Notes: a model not told the origin generated them from the letters alone. A stretch of 39,327 bases of DNA from Halorubrum trapanicum (GCF_017873555.1 NZ_JAGGKE010000019.1:1-39327); one strand, 5' to 3'. Shown: positions 15,598-24,018, numbered from the stretch's first letter. Program-made: numbers and translations.

Positions 15598-16881
15598 TCA
15601 CTCTCGGAAGAACTCCTCGCGCTCGAACGGCTCGTCTTCCCCCTCCACGGCGAGCACATCGAGCGCGGTCACCTCGGCGCCGACGCCGAGCAGGCCGGCG
15701 AGGCTCGGCTCCGTCCGGCCCTCGTCGCTCGATATCAGCTCCTTGATGTAGAGCCCGCCCTCGCCGCGGATCTCGACGGCCGCGTGGCGCGGGTCGTCGA
15801 GTTCGGCGGTCACCTCGTAGGCGTCGCGCTCGCGGGTGATGCTCGCGCGGCGGTGGTCCACCCGGTTCGGCGTGTACTGCTCGACGGTCGCCCCCTCCAG
15901 CTCGGCGACCGCGTCGGCGAGCGCGTCGGCGTCGACGTCGGCGTCGAACGTCACCCGCGCCCGGTAGCGCTTCGCGGCGCCGTGTTCCTTCACGCGCTCC
16001 ACCATGTCGTACGTCGCGAGCCGGAGGCCCTCGACCTCGACCGCGCCGTCGGCGAACGCGTTGATGTCCGACTGGAGGCGGTCCGTGTCGACCCGGCGAC
16101 GGCGCGGCTCCTCGACCTCGATCACGAACGGGCGGCCGGTACCGAGCATCAGGGCGTCGACGTCCTCGCGGCCCGCGCCGTGGAACGTCGCCTCCGTCCC
16201 GTCCATCACGTCCTCGACGACCGGGGCGGTGTACTCCTCGACGCTGTCGTCGTAGAGGTAGCCGGAGCCGCCGCAGTGGTCGCAGGGGTCCGCGCCCTGC
16301 CGCCCGGACCCCTTACACTCCCGGCAGGGCCACTCTGTCTGCGGGATGTCGCGCTCCAGCTTCCGGTAGCGGCCGTAGACGAACGTGGAGTTCACCTTCG
16401 CGTCAACCTCGTCCTCGGCGAGATCGATCGTGAACTGAACGTCCGGGCGGTCGAAGGAGACCTCGGTGTCGGTGCGGCGTCCGAACCGCTTTCCGACCTC
16501 GCGGTTGAACTCGGATTTGAACGGTTCGCCCGCGTCCTCGTCGAGACCGGCGTCCGCGCGGAGCAGGGCCTCGTTCTCCTCGATCAGCGGCGGCGGGCGC
16601 GTGCCGACGTTGTACGTGGCGAACTCGACTCCCTCGACCGCCTCCGCGGCGCGGTCGGCCCACGCGTCGAACTCGACGCAGCGCCCCTCACAGACCCAAC
16701 ACTCTGCCATTTCGACCGGCTCGTGGTCCTCGTCGTCGCGCAGCGCGAGCGAGACGCGGAGCGCCGAGCCGCGGTCGGCGTTCGACAGCCCGAAGCTCCG
16801 GTCGGCGACGAGCCGACCGAGGCAGGCGTCGCACACCGGCCCGGTCGCTGTCGCGCGCGCCGCGACGTCGAGTACGTCCAT
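15598..16881 (-). CDS. pus10: tRNA pseudouridine synthase Pus10
   Basis: Pus10 makes pseudouridine 54 and/or 55 in the T arm of archaeal tRNAs. ATG 16881 gives 427 residues. The N-terminal zinc-binding THUMP-associated part has C17, C20, C61 and C64. The catalytic domain has FHGAGREDVDALMLGTGRPF (233-252), with D240 as the likely catalytic aspartate. Two CxxCxGxG motifs (186-193 and 200-207), like DnaJ zinc fingers, lie between them and could form an extra zinc knuckle. A longer in-frame start at 17016 would overlap the divergent nth promoter and is rejected. Confidence 0.92.
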   Translation of the reverse strand: MDVLDVAARATATGPVCDACLGRLVADRSFGLSNADRGSALRVSLALRDDEDHEPVEMAECWVCEGRCVEFDAWADRAAEAVEGVEFATYNVGTRPPPLIEENEALLRADAGLDEDAGEPFKSEFNREVGKRFGRRTDTEVSFDRPDVQFTIDLAEDEVDAKVNSTFVYGRYRKLERDIPQTEWPCRECKGSGRQGADPCDHCGGSGYLYDDSVEEYTAPVVEDVMDGTEATFHGAGREDVDALMLGTGRPFVIEVEEPRRRRVDTDRLQSDINAFADGAVEVEGLRLATYDMVERVKEHGAAKRYRARVTFDADVDADALADAVAELEGATVEQYTPNRVDHRRASITRERDAYEVTAELDDPRHAAVEIRGEGGLYIKELISSDEGRTEPSLAGLLGVGAEVTALDVLAVEGEDEPFEREEFFRE

Positions 16882-17003
16882 ACGGTCTCCAGCGCGCCGC
16901 GTGGTAACTGTCTTACTACTCGGTCGGGGAACGGCTGTCCGTCCGGTCGGGGAAGGACGCCCGCAGTCGGATCGTTCAATGTCGCCCGGCCGGAGGAACC
17001 CGT

Positions 17004-17687
17004 ATGGGAACGCCACTCGACTCGCGGGAGGAGCAGGTCGCGGAGGTCTTAGACCGGCTCTACGAGGAATACCCCGACTCGACCATCTCGCTCAACTACT
17101 CGAACCGGCTGGAGCTGCTAATCGCCGTGATCCTCTCGGCGCAGTGCACGGACGAGCGGGTGAACGAGGTGTGCGCCGACCTGTTCGAGACGTACGAGAC
17201 TCCCGAGGAGTACGCGAACGCGCCCCAAGAGGAGCTGGCGGCGGCGATCAACTCGATCACCTACTACAACAACAAGGCGAAGTACATCCGCTCGGCGTGC
17301 GCGGACATCGCCGAGGCACACGACGGCGAGGTCCCGGACACGATGTCGGAACTGACGGATCTGGCCGGCGTCGGCCGCAAGACCGCCAACGTCGTCCTCC
17401 AGCACGGCCACGACGTGGTGGAGGGAATCGTCGTCGACACCCACGTCCAGCGGCTCACGCGGCGGCTGGGAATCACGGAGGAGGAGCGCCCGGAGGCGAT
17501 CGAACAGGACTTGCTCGACATCGTCCCCGAGAGCGACTGGCAGCAGTTCACGCACCTCATGATCGACCACGGGCGGGCGACGTGTACCGCGATCAACCCC
17601 GACTGCGCGGACTGCGCGCTCGCTGACGTCTGTCCCTCCGAGAAGGGCGACGGCGACGTGGACCTGGCGAGCGGCGAGGCGTGGTAG
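17004..17687 (+). CDS. nth: Endonuclease III (DNA glycosylase/AP lyase)
   Basis: Nth removes oxidised pyrimidines and nicks the abasic site in base excision repair. The 227 residues contain the helix-hairpin-helix LAGVGRKTANVVL with catalytic K126, the catalytic aspartate D145 in VVDTHVQR, and the [4Fe-4S] cluster ligands C194, C201, C204 and C210 in the C-x6-C-x2-C-x5-C pattern. The length matches bacterial Nth with a short acidic tail. GTTCAAT near 16974-16980 is about 27 bp before ATG 17004, so the start is probably leaderless. It diverges from pus10. Confidence 0.95.
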   Translation: MGTPLDSREEQVAEVLDRLYEEYPDSTISLNYSNRLELLIAVILSAQCTDERVNEVCADLFETYETPEEYANAPQEELAAAINSITYYNNKAKYIRSACADIAEAHDGEVPDTMSELTDLAGVGRKTANVVLQHGHDVVEGIVVDTHVQRLTRRLGITEEERPEAIEQDLLDIVPESDWQQFTHLMIDHGRATCTAINPDCADCALADVCPSEKGDGDVDLASGEAW

Positions 17688-17728
17688 GAGACGGAAACGA
17701 GGAGAGACCGATGACGTTCGGTGGGTAG

Positions 17729-17804
17729 TATTTAAAGACCCCGCAGATGAGGGGAACCGCCCGAATCCGTCCCGCTGAAAGGGAACTCGCTTCTCGGTTT
17801 ATAC
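17729..17804 (+). promoter_or_regulatory. Two TATA-like boxes upstream of the DoxX gene
   Basis: TATTTAAAG at 17729-17737 and GTTTATAC at 17797-17804 both look like archaeal TATA boxes. The second fits a transcript starting near 17828, just before ATG 17841, with a GAGG-type ribosome site. The first would give a leader of about 80 nt or a separate short RNA. Confidence 0.45.
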
Positions 17805-17840
17805 AGTTATCCGGCGTATCCGTAAGTGAGGAGAGACACA

Positions 17841-18395
17841 ATGTCCACCAAAAACACGAACGAGTTCGGCGGAGAGATCGGCGGGATCACGCTGTTGGGG
17901 AAGGCGCACTCGCTGTCGGCGCTGTTCATCGTCCTGCTTCGGGCGACCATCGGCGGGATGATCCTGTTCGCGGGTCTCGGGAAGGTCTCGGAGTGGCCGT
18001 TCGACGCCGCGGGCTACCTCGCGAACGTCGCCCCCGCGAGTCCGGTCAGTGGCCTGTTCGGCGCGATGGCCGCCAACGCGACGCTAATGGAGTTCGTCAA
18101 CGTGTTCGTGCCCGCGACGCAGCTGCTCATCGGTCTCGCGCTCATCGCCGGGGCGTTCGTCCGGCTGGCCGCGCTCGGCGGGGCGTTACAGATGACGCTG
18201 TTCTACCTCGGCGGGTGGAGCGGCGACGTCCTCGCCCTGTTCGACTCGACGCTGGTGTACGCGATCGTGTTCCTCACGGTCGCCGCGTTCGGCGCGGGCC
18301 GCGTCCTCGGCCTCGACGCCTACATCGAGCGGATCGAGGTGGGCGGGCAGGCGCTCGTCGAGAAGTTCCCGGCGCTCCGGTACGTCCTCGGGTAA
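17841..18395 (+). CDS. DoxX family membrane protein
   Basis: The 184-residue protein has four hydrophobic segments, at about 29-50, 80-100, 105-125 and 132-155, in the DoxX arrangement, with the family-like FAGLGKVSEWPFD after the first helix. DoxX proteins are inner-membrane proteins linked to thiosulfate or quinol chemistry or to redox stress; the role here is not known. ATG 17841 is chosen because GAGGAG (17827-17832) lies about 10 bp upstream and could act as a ribosome site, in contrast to the leaderless neighbours. Confidence 0.85.
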   Translation: MSTKNTNEFGGEIGGITLLGKAHSLSALFIVLLRATIGGMILFAGLGKVSEWPFDAAGYLANVAPASPVSGLFGAMAANATLMEFVNVFVPATQLLIGLALIAGAFVRLAALGGALQMTLFYLGGWSGDVLALFDSTLVYAIVFLTVAAFGAGRVLGLDAYIERIEVGGQALVEKFPALRYVLG

Positions 18396-18532
18396 GCGGG
18401 GACGAAATCGGGCGAGGGAATCTGGCGCGTGACCGCGCGCCGCCGACTCGTTTTCGATACGCACAGTACAGTTCGGCCGGTTCGATTTTCGTACTCAGTT
18501 TTGTGACGGAGAGCGGCCGCGATGCTACCGCT

Positions 18533-18853
18533 CGTTTATAAATGGCTGACTGTGGATCGCCGGAGAACGCCTCCAAAGCCCCAGCCGTGAGGCGGGCGCA
18601 CGCTCGCTGCGCTCCTCGGTCGGTCGCTCGTTTCACTCGCTCTCTCCCTGTGGTGCTTGCGTCGCCTGCGCCCGCCTCACGGCTGCCCCTTTGAGTCCCG
18701 CCCGACCGCACAGCACCGCAGCCTCACGCCTCCCCAGCCTCGTCGGTCGCCGTCGCTTCGCTCGGCGACCGACTCCCTCGCGCGTGCTGGCTCGCGACCG
18801 CCTTCGGCGGCCGCTCGCAGGCACGCGCCACCGCGACCGCCCGCCGTTTATAA
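18533..18853. repeat. Three-hairpin element flanked by 9-bp direct repeats
   Basis: CGTTTATAA occurs at 18533-18541 and again at 18845-18853. Between them are three hairpins. The first has 18-bp perfect arms AGCCGTGAGGCGGGCGCA (18583-18600) and their complement (18667-18684), with weaker pairing extending to 18575 and 18692. The second has 11-bp arms (18742-18752 and 18763-18773). The third has 8-bp outer arms (18780-18787 and 18821-18828). No transposase is inside. I recall similar sequence repeated across Halorubrum genomes. It could be a non-autonomous element, a regulatory RNA gene or both. Confidence 0.7.
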
Positions 18854-18925
18854 GTTGACGAGTCGACTGCGCGAATCATTTAAATAGCCGCTCGCGACAC
18901 CGGCGCTCCGTTTCGGGTTCCAATC

Positions 18926-18933
18926 CATATAAG
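18926..18933 (+). promoter_or_regulatory. TATA box of gshA
   Basis: CATATAAG lies 26-33 bp before ATG 18959, indicating a leaderless or nearly leaderless transcript and supporting that start. Confidence 0.6.
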
Positions 18934-18958
18934 ACCGCGCGGGCGGAACGGAGGCGTA

Positions 18959-20038
18959 ATGGAACTCGGTTCGCGGGACGCGTTCTCCCGGATGGGGACG
19001 CTCGGCATCGAGGAGGAGTTCTACATCGTCGATGCCGACGGCCGCCCCACGTCCGGGACTGACGACCTCGTGTACGGCCGCGACCCGCCCGCGGCGGTGC
19101 CGGAGGGGTTCGACCACGAACTGTTCGAGTGTACCATCGAAGCGCAGACGGAGCTGATCGAGGACCCGTCGAACGCCGCAGACGCGCTCGAAACGGTGCG
19201 CGAGGCGCTCGTCGACCACGCCGCCGCCGACGGGTACGGCATCGCGGCCGCGGGACTCCATCCGGCGGCGAAGTGGCGCGAACTCGACCACGTTCAGAAA
19301 CCTCGGTACCAGGCCCAGCTCGATCGGATCCAGTACCCCCAACACCGGAACACGACCGCGGGACTCCACGTCCACGTCGGCGTCGACGACGCGGACAAGG
19401 CCGTCTGGATCGCGAACCGGTTGCGGTGGCACTGCCCGGTGCTGCTCGCTTTGTCCGCGAACTCCCCGTTCTGGAACGGGTTCGACACCGGGCTGGCCTC
19501 GGCCCGCGCGAAGGTGTTCGAGAACCTCCCGAACACGGGCGTCCCCTCCGCGTTCGACGACTTCGACGCGTTCCAGCGGTACGAGCGCCGGATGGTCGAG
19601 ACGGACTCCATCGCGGACCGCGGCGAGCTGTGGTTCGACGTGCGCCCCCACACCGGTCACGGCACCGTGGAGGTCCGCGCCCCCGACGCGCAGCGCGACC
19701 CGGAGGTGACGCTCGCCCTGGTCGAGTACGTCCGCGCGCTGGTCGTCGACTACGCCGCGCGGTACGAGGACGGCGAGTCCCCGACGACGCTGCGCCGCGA
19801 GCTGCTCGACGAGAACAAGTGGCGCGCGATCCGGCGCGGTCACGACGCCTCGTTCGTCGACCGCGACGGCGAGGGGACGACCCCGCTGGCTGAGGTCGTC
19901 GACGCGGAGTGCGACCGACTCGGAATCGACGGTATCCGCGAGGTGTACGAGGCGGAGAGCGGCGCCGCGCGCCAGCGCCGGATCCGCGAGGAGTCGGGCG
20001 CCGACGCGCTGCGAGAGGGCCTCCTCGTGAGGGCCTGA
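18959..20038 (+). CDS. gshA: Glutamate-cysteine ligase (haloarchaeal GshA, GCS2 family)
   Basis: GshA joins glutamate and cysteine to gamma-glutamylcysteine, which haloarchaea use as a main cytosolic thiol in place of glutathione. The 359-residue protein has the GCS2 N-terminal motif [11 protein letters not shown] (about 14-24) with metal-binding Glu residues, [16 protein letters not shown], an [14 protein letters not shown] metal/substrate loop (about 129-142), and the late [17 protein letters not shown] motif. No second ATP-grasp domain (GshB) is present. It is transcribed alone from the box at 18926-18933, followed by the winged-helix gene 103 bp later. Confidence 0.92.
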   Translation: MELGSRDAFSRMGTLGIEEEFYIVDADGRPTSGTDDLVYGRDPPAAVPEGFDHELFECTIEAQTELIEDPSNAADALETVREALVDHAAADGYGIAAAGLHPAAKWRELDHVQKPRYQAQLDRIQYPQHRNTTAGLHVHVGVDDADKAVWIANRLRWHCPVLLALSANSPFWNGFDTGLASARAKVFENLPNTGVPSAFDDFDAFQRYERRMVETDSIADRGELWFDVRPHTGHGTVEVRAPDAQRDPEVTLALVEYVRALVVDYAARYEDGESPTTLRRELLDENKWRAIRRGHDASFVDRDGEGTTPLAEVVDAECDRLGIDGIREVYEAESGAARQRRIREESGADALREGLLVRA

Positions 20039-20141
20039 CGCCGGACGGGGAGAGCGGCGCAGGGTGCCCCTCGCCCGAGAAGTTTCGTCGGAACGAAAGC
20101 GACGAGAAACCCTTTTGCCCGCGTAGCCCCCAGTTTCCGTC

Positions 20142-20747
20142 ATGACCACGGACGATTCACCTGCCGATCCGGGAGACGACGCGGAGGAGTCGCCGACGGA
20201 ACGGACCCGCGAGGAGCTTCGGAAGACGAAAGAGCGGCTCGGCGAGGGCGCCGACAGGGCCGTAAAGGGGTTCGACGACAACGTCGTCGACCTGCTCGCG
20301 TGGGTCCTCGACACGGAGACCCGAGCGCGCATCTACGTCTATCTCCGGGACAACCCCCACAGCACGAGCGACGAGGTCGCCGACGGCACCGGACTCTACC
20401 CCAGCACCGTCCGCGAGGCGCTCGCCGAACTCCACGACGAGGGCACCGTCGAGCGGGGCAAGCGGAAGGCGGAGGGCGCGGGCAACAACCCCTACGAGTA
20501 CGAGGCCATCGCGCCGAGCGAGCTGGTCCGCGGCGTCGTCGGCGACGTCCAGGCGGAGCTGAACGCCGTCTTCAACCTCGACCGGCGCCTCGGCGGCGAG
20601 TCGCCCGACGGCGACGCCGAACCGGTTCAGATCTCCGTCGACGGCGAGGGCGACGAGGACGAAACCGAGATCGACGATGCGGACGGTGAAGACGACGAGG
20701 ACGAAACCGAGGGCGGCGACGCGGACGACCGCGAATCCGAGAACTGA
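20142..20747 (+). CDS. Winged helix-turn-helix transcription regulator
   Basis: The 201-residue protein has a winged HTH at about 50-125. Helices in DTETRARIYVYLRDNP and STSDEVADGTGLYPSTVREALAELHDEGTVERG (two segments) include a recognition helix, followed by a basic wing (KRKAEGAGNNPYEYEAI). It resembles ArsR/TrmB-type regulators of haloarchaea. No cysteine metal site or ligand domain is visible. The C-terminal third is acidic and contains a 14-residue tandem repeat. The gene lies between gshA and coaD, so it may regulate one of them; that is context only. A CCCTTTTGC box near 20111-20119 precedes it. Confidence 0.82.
   Translation: MTTDDSPADPGDDAEESPTERTREELRKTKERLGEGADRAVKGFDDNVVDLLAWVLDTETRARIYVYLRDNPHSTSDEVADGTGLYPSTVREALAELHDEGTVERGKRKAEGAGNNPYEYEAIAPSELVRGVVGDVQAELNAVFNLDRRLGGESPDGDAEPVQISVDGEGDEDETEIDDADGEDDEDETEGGDADDRESEN
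20643..20726 (+). repeat. 42-bp tandem repeat x2 in the HTH gene tail
   Basis: Units 20643-20684 and 20685-20726 encode GEGDEDETEIDDAD and GEDDEDETEGGDAD. The repeat lies wholly in the acidic tail after the winged helix and is in frame. Confidence 0.8.
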
Positions 20748-20824
20748 GACGGACCGCGATCCCCTTCAGCGCCGACCGACCGCGGTTCGGGACCATTTAA
20801 GTTCGACCCGCGCAACGGAGAGAC

Positions 20825-21319
20825 ATGAACGTCGCGCTGGGGGGTACGTTCGACCCCGTTCACGACGGCCACCGCAAGCTGTTCGAACGGGCGTTCGAGC
20901 TGGGTGACGTTACCGTCGGACTCACTTCCGACGACTTAGCGCCGGAGACCCGACACGTCGAGCGGTACGTCCGTCCCTACGACCGGCGCGAGCGCGACCT
21001 GGAAGCGGAGCTGGCCCCGCGAGCCGAGCGCCACGGGCGCGAGTACGAGATCCGGAAGCTGACCGAGCCGACCGGCATCGCGGTCGAGCCGGAGTTCGAC
21101 GCGCTCGTCGTCTCCCCCGAGACGAAGGCGGGCGGCGAGCGGATCAACGAGATCCGCGCCGAGCGAGGCCACGACCCGCTCGAACTGGTGATCGTCGACC
21201 ACGTCGCGGCCGAGGACGGCGAACGCATCTCCTCGACGCGGATCGTGGCCGGCGAGATCGACGAACACGGCAACCTCACCCCCGACCGCGAGGGACGGGG
21301 CGCGACGCGACCGGAATGA
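20825..21319 (+). CDS. coaD: Phosphopantetheine adenylyltransferase (archaeal type)
   Basis: The archaeal PPAT adds AMP to 4'-phosphopantetheine to make dephospho-CoA, the penultimate step to coenzyme A. The 164-residue protein has the nucleotidyltransferase signature GGTFDPVHDGH, with the HxGH motif at 13-16, and a C-terminal ISSTR motif in EDGERISSTRIVAGEI. VSPETKAGGERINEIR is typical of the archaeal COG1019 group rather than bacterial CoaD. CATTTAAG at 20794-20801 is about 27 bp before ATG, so the transcript is leaderless. Its stop region overlaps the start of the downstream membrane-protein gene by 4 bases. Confidence 0.93.
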   Translation: MNVALGGTFDPVHDGHRKLFERAFELGDVTVGLTSDDLAPETRHVERYVRPYDRRERDLEAELAPRAERHGREYEIRKLTEPTGIAVEPEFDALVVSPETKAGGERINEIRAERGHDPLELVIVDHVAAEDGERISSTRIVAGEIDEHGNLTPDREGRGATRPE

Positions 21320-21783
21320 CCGACGGGAACGCGACCGAGGGCGGCGCGGCCGGGTCCGACCCGCCTGAGTCCGGCACCGCGGCGCTACGCCGAATCCTCC
21401 TCGGCGAGACGGGCTTCGAGCGCGCGACGGTCTGGAGCGCGGTCGGACTGGCGCTGTCGTACGTCGCCTTCGACGCGACCGCCGCGGTCGGGATCGGTGC
21501 CGCCGAAACCGCCGGCGGACTCGCCGCGGTGACGGCGCTGGGCGCGCTCGCGTTCGCCGCGACCGGCGGCGGCGCGCTCCCGACGGTGCTGCTCGCGTAC
21601 GGGCCCTTCGCCGGGACGCTGCTCCGCGCGGTCGGACCGGCGCCGTACGCCAGTCCGTTCGCCGCCGACGGACCGACGCTCCTCGCGGTCGCCGAACCGC
21701 TCGGCGTCGCGGTCGCCGCCGCGGTCGCGGTCGGCGTCGCGGCCGCGGTGGTCGGATTCGTCGTCGGTCGAACTGAGGACTGA
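21316..21783 (+). CDS. Small multispanning membrane protein, coupled to coaD
   Basis: The 155-residue protein has a polar N-terminal 40 residues and about four hydrophobic segments (45-60, 67-90, 92-115 and 128-150), rich in Ala, Gly and Val. I do not recognise the family. Its ATG overlaps the coaD stop (ATGA at 21316-21319), so the two are probably translated together. No catalytic motif is visible. Confidence 0.72.
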   Translation: MTDGNATEGGAAGSDPPESGTAALRRILLGETGFERATVWSAVGLALSYVAFDATAAVGIGAAETAGGLAAVTALGALAFAATGGGALPTVLLAYGPFAGTLLRAVGPAPYASPFAADGPTLLAVAEPLGVAVAAAVAVGVAAAVVGFVVGRTED

Positions 21784-21818
21784 GCGGTCCAGATCGCGCC
21801 GCGACGCGTACTCCCCTT

Positions 21819-23267
21819 TCAGTCGTCGAGTTTCCCGTTCAGCACCTTCGCGGCGACGAGTATCGGGTCCCACACCGGACTGAACGGCGGCGCGTACGCG
21901 AGGTCCAGCCGCTCGACCTCGGGAACGGTCATGTCCGCCTCGACGGCGGTCGCGAGGGTGTCGATCCGGATCGCGGCGCGGTCGGTCCCGGCGATGCTCC
22001 CGCCGAGGAGTCGCCCGGTGTCGCGGTCGGCGACGAGCGTCACGTCGGTCTCGGCCGCGCCCGGGTAGTACCCGGAGCGCGACCCCGCGGTCACCGTCTC
22101 GCTGACAGGATCGAAGCCGGCCGCTTCCGCCTCCTCCGGGTCTACGATCCCGACGCGAGCGGCCTCCGTGTCGAACGCTTTGACGGCCGCGGTGCCCGCG
22201 ATGTCGCCGACGGGCGTCGGGTCGCCCGCGACCGTCGCGCCGACGGCCCGCCCGGCGCGGTTCGCGGTGAGTCCGAGCGGCGTCCAGTCGGGTTCCCCGG
22301 TCACCGCGTGGCGCGCGGTCGCGCAGTCGCCCGCGGCGTACACGTCCGGGAGACTGGTGCGGCCGTGGTCGTCGACGCGGATCGCGTCTCCCGGCCCGCG
22401 GTCGAACCCGGTACCGTCGAGGAGGTCGGTGTTCGGTCGGATCCCGACGCCGACGACCGCCATGTCGACCGCGGTCCGCTCGGGTGAGGCCCCGTCGGTC
22501 CCGCCGCCGATCTCGACCGCCTCGATCCGGTCGTCGCCGACGAGCGCCTCGACCGGCGCGTCGGTGTGAACGGTGACGCCCTCGGCTTCGAGCGCCGCCT
22601 CGACCCGGTTCCCGACCGTCTCGCCGAACGGAGAGAGGAGGTGGCCGGAGCGGTGGAACACGTGGACCGAGAGGCCGCGCTCCGCGAGCGCCTCCGCGAC
22701 CTCGACGCCGACGTAGCCGCCGCCGACGACCGCGACGGTCTCGGGCGCCGGCATCGCCGCGTTGCGGTCGACGCGCTCGCGGTCGACCGCGCTCACGTCG
22801 GCGCGGGCCGGGTCGTAGGCGTCCGGCTCAGCGACGTACGCGTCGATGGCGGCTGCCGCGTCCATGTCATGGAGCGTGAACGCGCCGTCGACGCCGCGCA
22901 CGTCGAAGGGACCGGTGGTCGCTCGCGCCCCGGTGGCGACGAGCAGGTCGCCGTACGCCTGTTCGAACCGGTCGCCGTCGGCCGTCTCGACGGTGACGCG
23001 CTTCGCGTCGGGGTCGACGGCGACCACCTCGCGGTCGCGCCGGAGGTCGATGCCCCGCTCGTCGACCTCGCTCGGCGACAGCGACAGGAGGTTCGACATG
23101 CGGTCGACGTAGCCGGCGACGAAGTAGGGCATCCCGCAGTAGGCGTACGAGATCCACCGGCCCTTCTCGAAGACGACGACCTCGCGGTCTGGCGCCTCGC
23201 GGCGGAACTTGCTGGCCGCGCTCAACCCCGCCGCGTCGGCCCCGACGACCACGAACGGATCGCTCAT
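21819..23267 (-). CDS. CoA-disulfide reductase / NADH oxidase-like flavoenzyme
   Basis: The 482-residue protein has the FAD fold FVVVGADAAGLSAASKFRRE (5-24) and the single redox cysteine C44 in SYAYCGMPYFVAG, the position that forms a mixed disulfide with CoA in CoADR. The NAD(P) fold VAVVGGGYVGVEVAEAL follows, then VYAAGDCATARH and the dimerisation domain. Enzymes of this group reduce CoA disulfide or NAD(P)H-dependent substrates, including polysulfide or oxygen. The neighbouring coaD and gshA make a thiol role attractive but do not prove it. A T-rich box (GACTTTTTCA, about 23291-23300, minus strand) precedes ATG 23267. Confidence 0.88.
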   Translation of the reverse strand: MSDPFVVVGADAAGLSAASKFRREAPDREVVVFEKGRWISYAYCGMPYFVAGYVDRMSNLLSLSPSEVDERGIDLRRDREVVAVDPDAKRVTVETADGDRFEQAYGDLLVATGARATTGPFDVRGVDGAFTLHDMDAAAAIDAYVAEPDAYDPARADVSAVDRERVDRNAAMPAPETVAVVGGGYVGVEVAEALAERGLSVHVFHRSGHLLSPFGETVGNRVEAALEAEGVTVHTDAPVEALVGDDRIEAVEIGGGTDGASPERTAVDMAVVGVGIRPNTDLLDGTGFDRGPGDAIRVDDHGRTSLPDVYAAGDCATARHAVTGEPDWTPLGLTANRAGRAVGATVAGDPTPVGDIAGTAAVKAFDTEAARVGIVDPEEAEAAGFDPVSETVTAGSRSGYYPGAAETDVTLVADRDTGRLLGGSIAGTDRAAIRIDTLATAVEADMTVPEVERLDLAYAPPFSPVWDPILVAAKVLNGKLDD

Positions 23268-23364
23268 AGCCGGACATCGGCGGGACGGGTGAAAAAGTCA
23301 CGCCGCGGGTGCGGGCGGGGCGCGCGGCCGGACGAGTGCGGACCGAACGCGCGGCCGCCGGCGT

Positions 23365-23808
23365 TCAGTCGTCTCCGTCGTCCGCCAGCCGCGAGAGCGT
23401 CTCGCGGGCGTTCGCGACCGCCTTCTCCTTTTTCGCGGGGTACGCCTCGACCTTCGTGCGGACGGTGATCCCCGGACCGAGCCGGACCTCGCCGCGGAAC
23501 GCCGCCTGCTTGTCGAGGCGGAGGAACAGCGCGCAGTTGTCGTCGACCCGCTCGTCCAGCTCCCCGAGGACGCGGTCGAGGTCCTCCAGCTCGGAGAGCC
23601 GGTCGAGCACGTGTCGCATCTCGTCGGCGGTCTCGACGCGCGCCGAGAGCACGACGATCCGGTCCCCGTGATGGCCCACGTTCTCGACGCGGTCGAGCTC
23701 GACCTCCTCGGGTAACAGCGAGTACAGCGCCTGCTCGACCCGTTTTTCGTCCTCCGTGGCGTACGAGAACGCCCGGAGGTCGACGTAGTGGAAGGGGACT
23801 TTCGGCAT
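23365..23808 (-). CDS. RNA-binding protein (COG1325, predicted exosome-linked)
   Basis: The 147-residue protein starts MPKVPFHYVDLRAFSYATEDE, typical of the archaeal COG1325 family, which has been predicted to bind RNA and work with the exosome or ribosomal proteins. It has an alpha/beta layout with HYVDLRAF and IVVLSARVE strands, a helix-rich center and the C-terminal CALFLRLDKQAAF and GPGITVRTKVEAYPAKKEK segments. The Lys-rich end could contact RNA. Its ATG is 21 bases after the stop of the small gene at 23830-24018 on the same strand, so the two are probably one transcript. Confidence 0.82.
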   Translation of the reverse strand: MPKVPFHYVDLRAFSYATEDEKRVEQALYSLLPEEVELDRVENVGHHGDRIVVLSARVETADEMRHVLDRLSELEDLDRVLGELDERVDDNCALFLRLDKQAAFRGEVRLGPGITVRTKVEAYPAKKEKAVANARETLSRLADDGDD

Positions 23809-23829
23809 GCGGTACGAGTGGGGGCGGCG

Positions 23830-24018
23830 TTACTCCTCGCTCTCGACGGCGTCGAGCGCGTCTTCCGGGACGCCCGTCTCCTGGCCGTCCTCGAAGCTGA
23901 CCGTGTACGTCGCGTCGCCGAACATCGTCTCCATCACCTGCGTAATCGTCCCCGTCTCGCCGTCGTACTCGCTGTGTTTGTCGTGGAGCACGACCTCGTC
24001 TTCCTTCTCGAAGCTCAT
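23830..24018 (-). CDS. Small SH3-like beta-barrel protein (DUF1918/KOW-like)
   Basis: The 62-residue protein reads as a small beta-barrel: EDEVVLHDKHSEYDGETGTI then QVMETMFGDATYTVSFEDGQ and a short acidic end. The pattern of an initial strand, a turn with GETGTI and the Y-x-V-x-F-x-D-G strand resembles DUF1918 and KOW-type SH3-like domains; a nucleic-acid or protein-binding role is only a guess. CTTTTAAG (24041-24048, minus strand) is about 27 bp before ATG 24018, so the start is leaderless. It heads the transcript with the COG1325 gene. Confidence 0.75.
   Translation of the reverse strand: MSFEKEDEVVLHDKHSEYDGETGTITQVMETMFGDATYTVSFEDGQETGVPEDALDAVESEE

Larger units (their letters stand above)
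18396..18958. other. Non-coding region with a structured repeat element
   Basis: No gene is seen in 563 bp. Positions 18396-18532 are unremarkable and moderately AT-rich. Positions 18533-18853 hold the repeat element. Positions 18854-18958 contain further TATA-like sequences, CATTTAAATAG near 18875-18885 and CATATAAG at 18926-18933, the latter serving gshA. Confidence 0.7.

Noticed and set aside
14680..17052. A 790-codon open frame on the plus strand
   Set aside because: It is antisense to the Usp and pus10 genes, whose motifs are clear, and has no recognisable domain.
18542..18844. A protein-coding gene within the three-hairpin element
   Set aside because: Open frames are short, Arg/Ser-rich and interrupted by the inverted repeats; the hairpins explain the sequence better.
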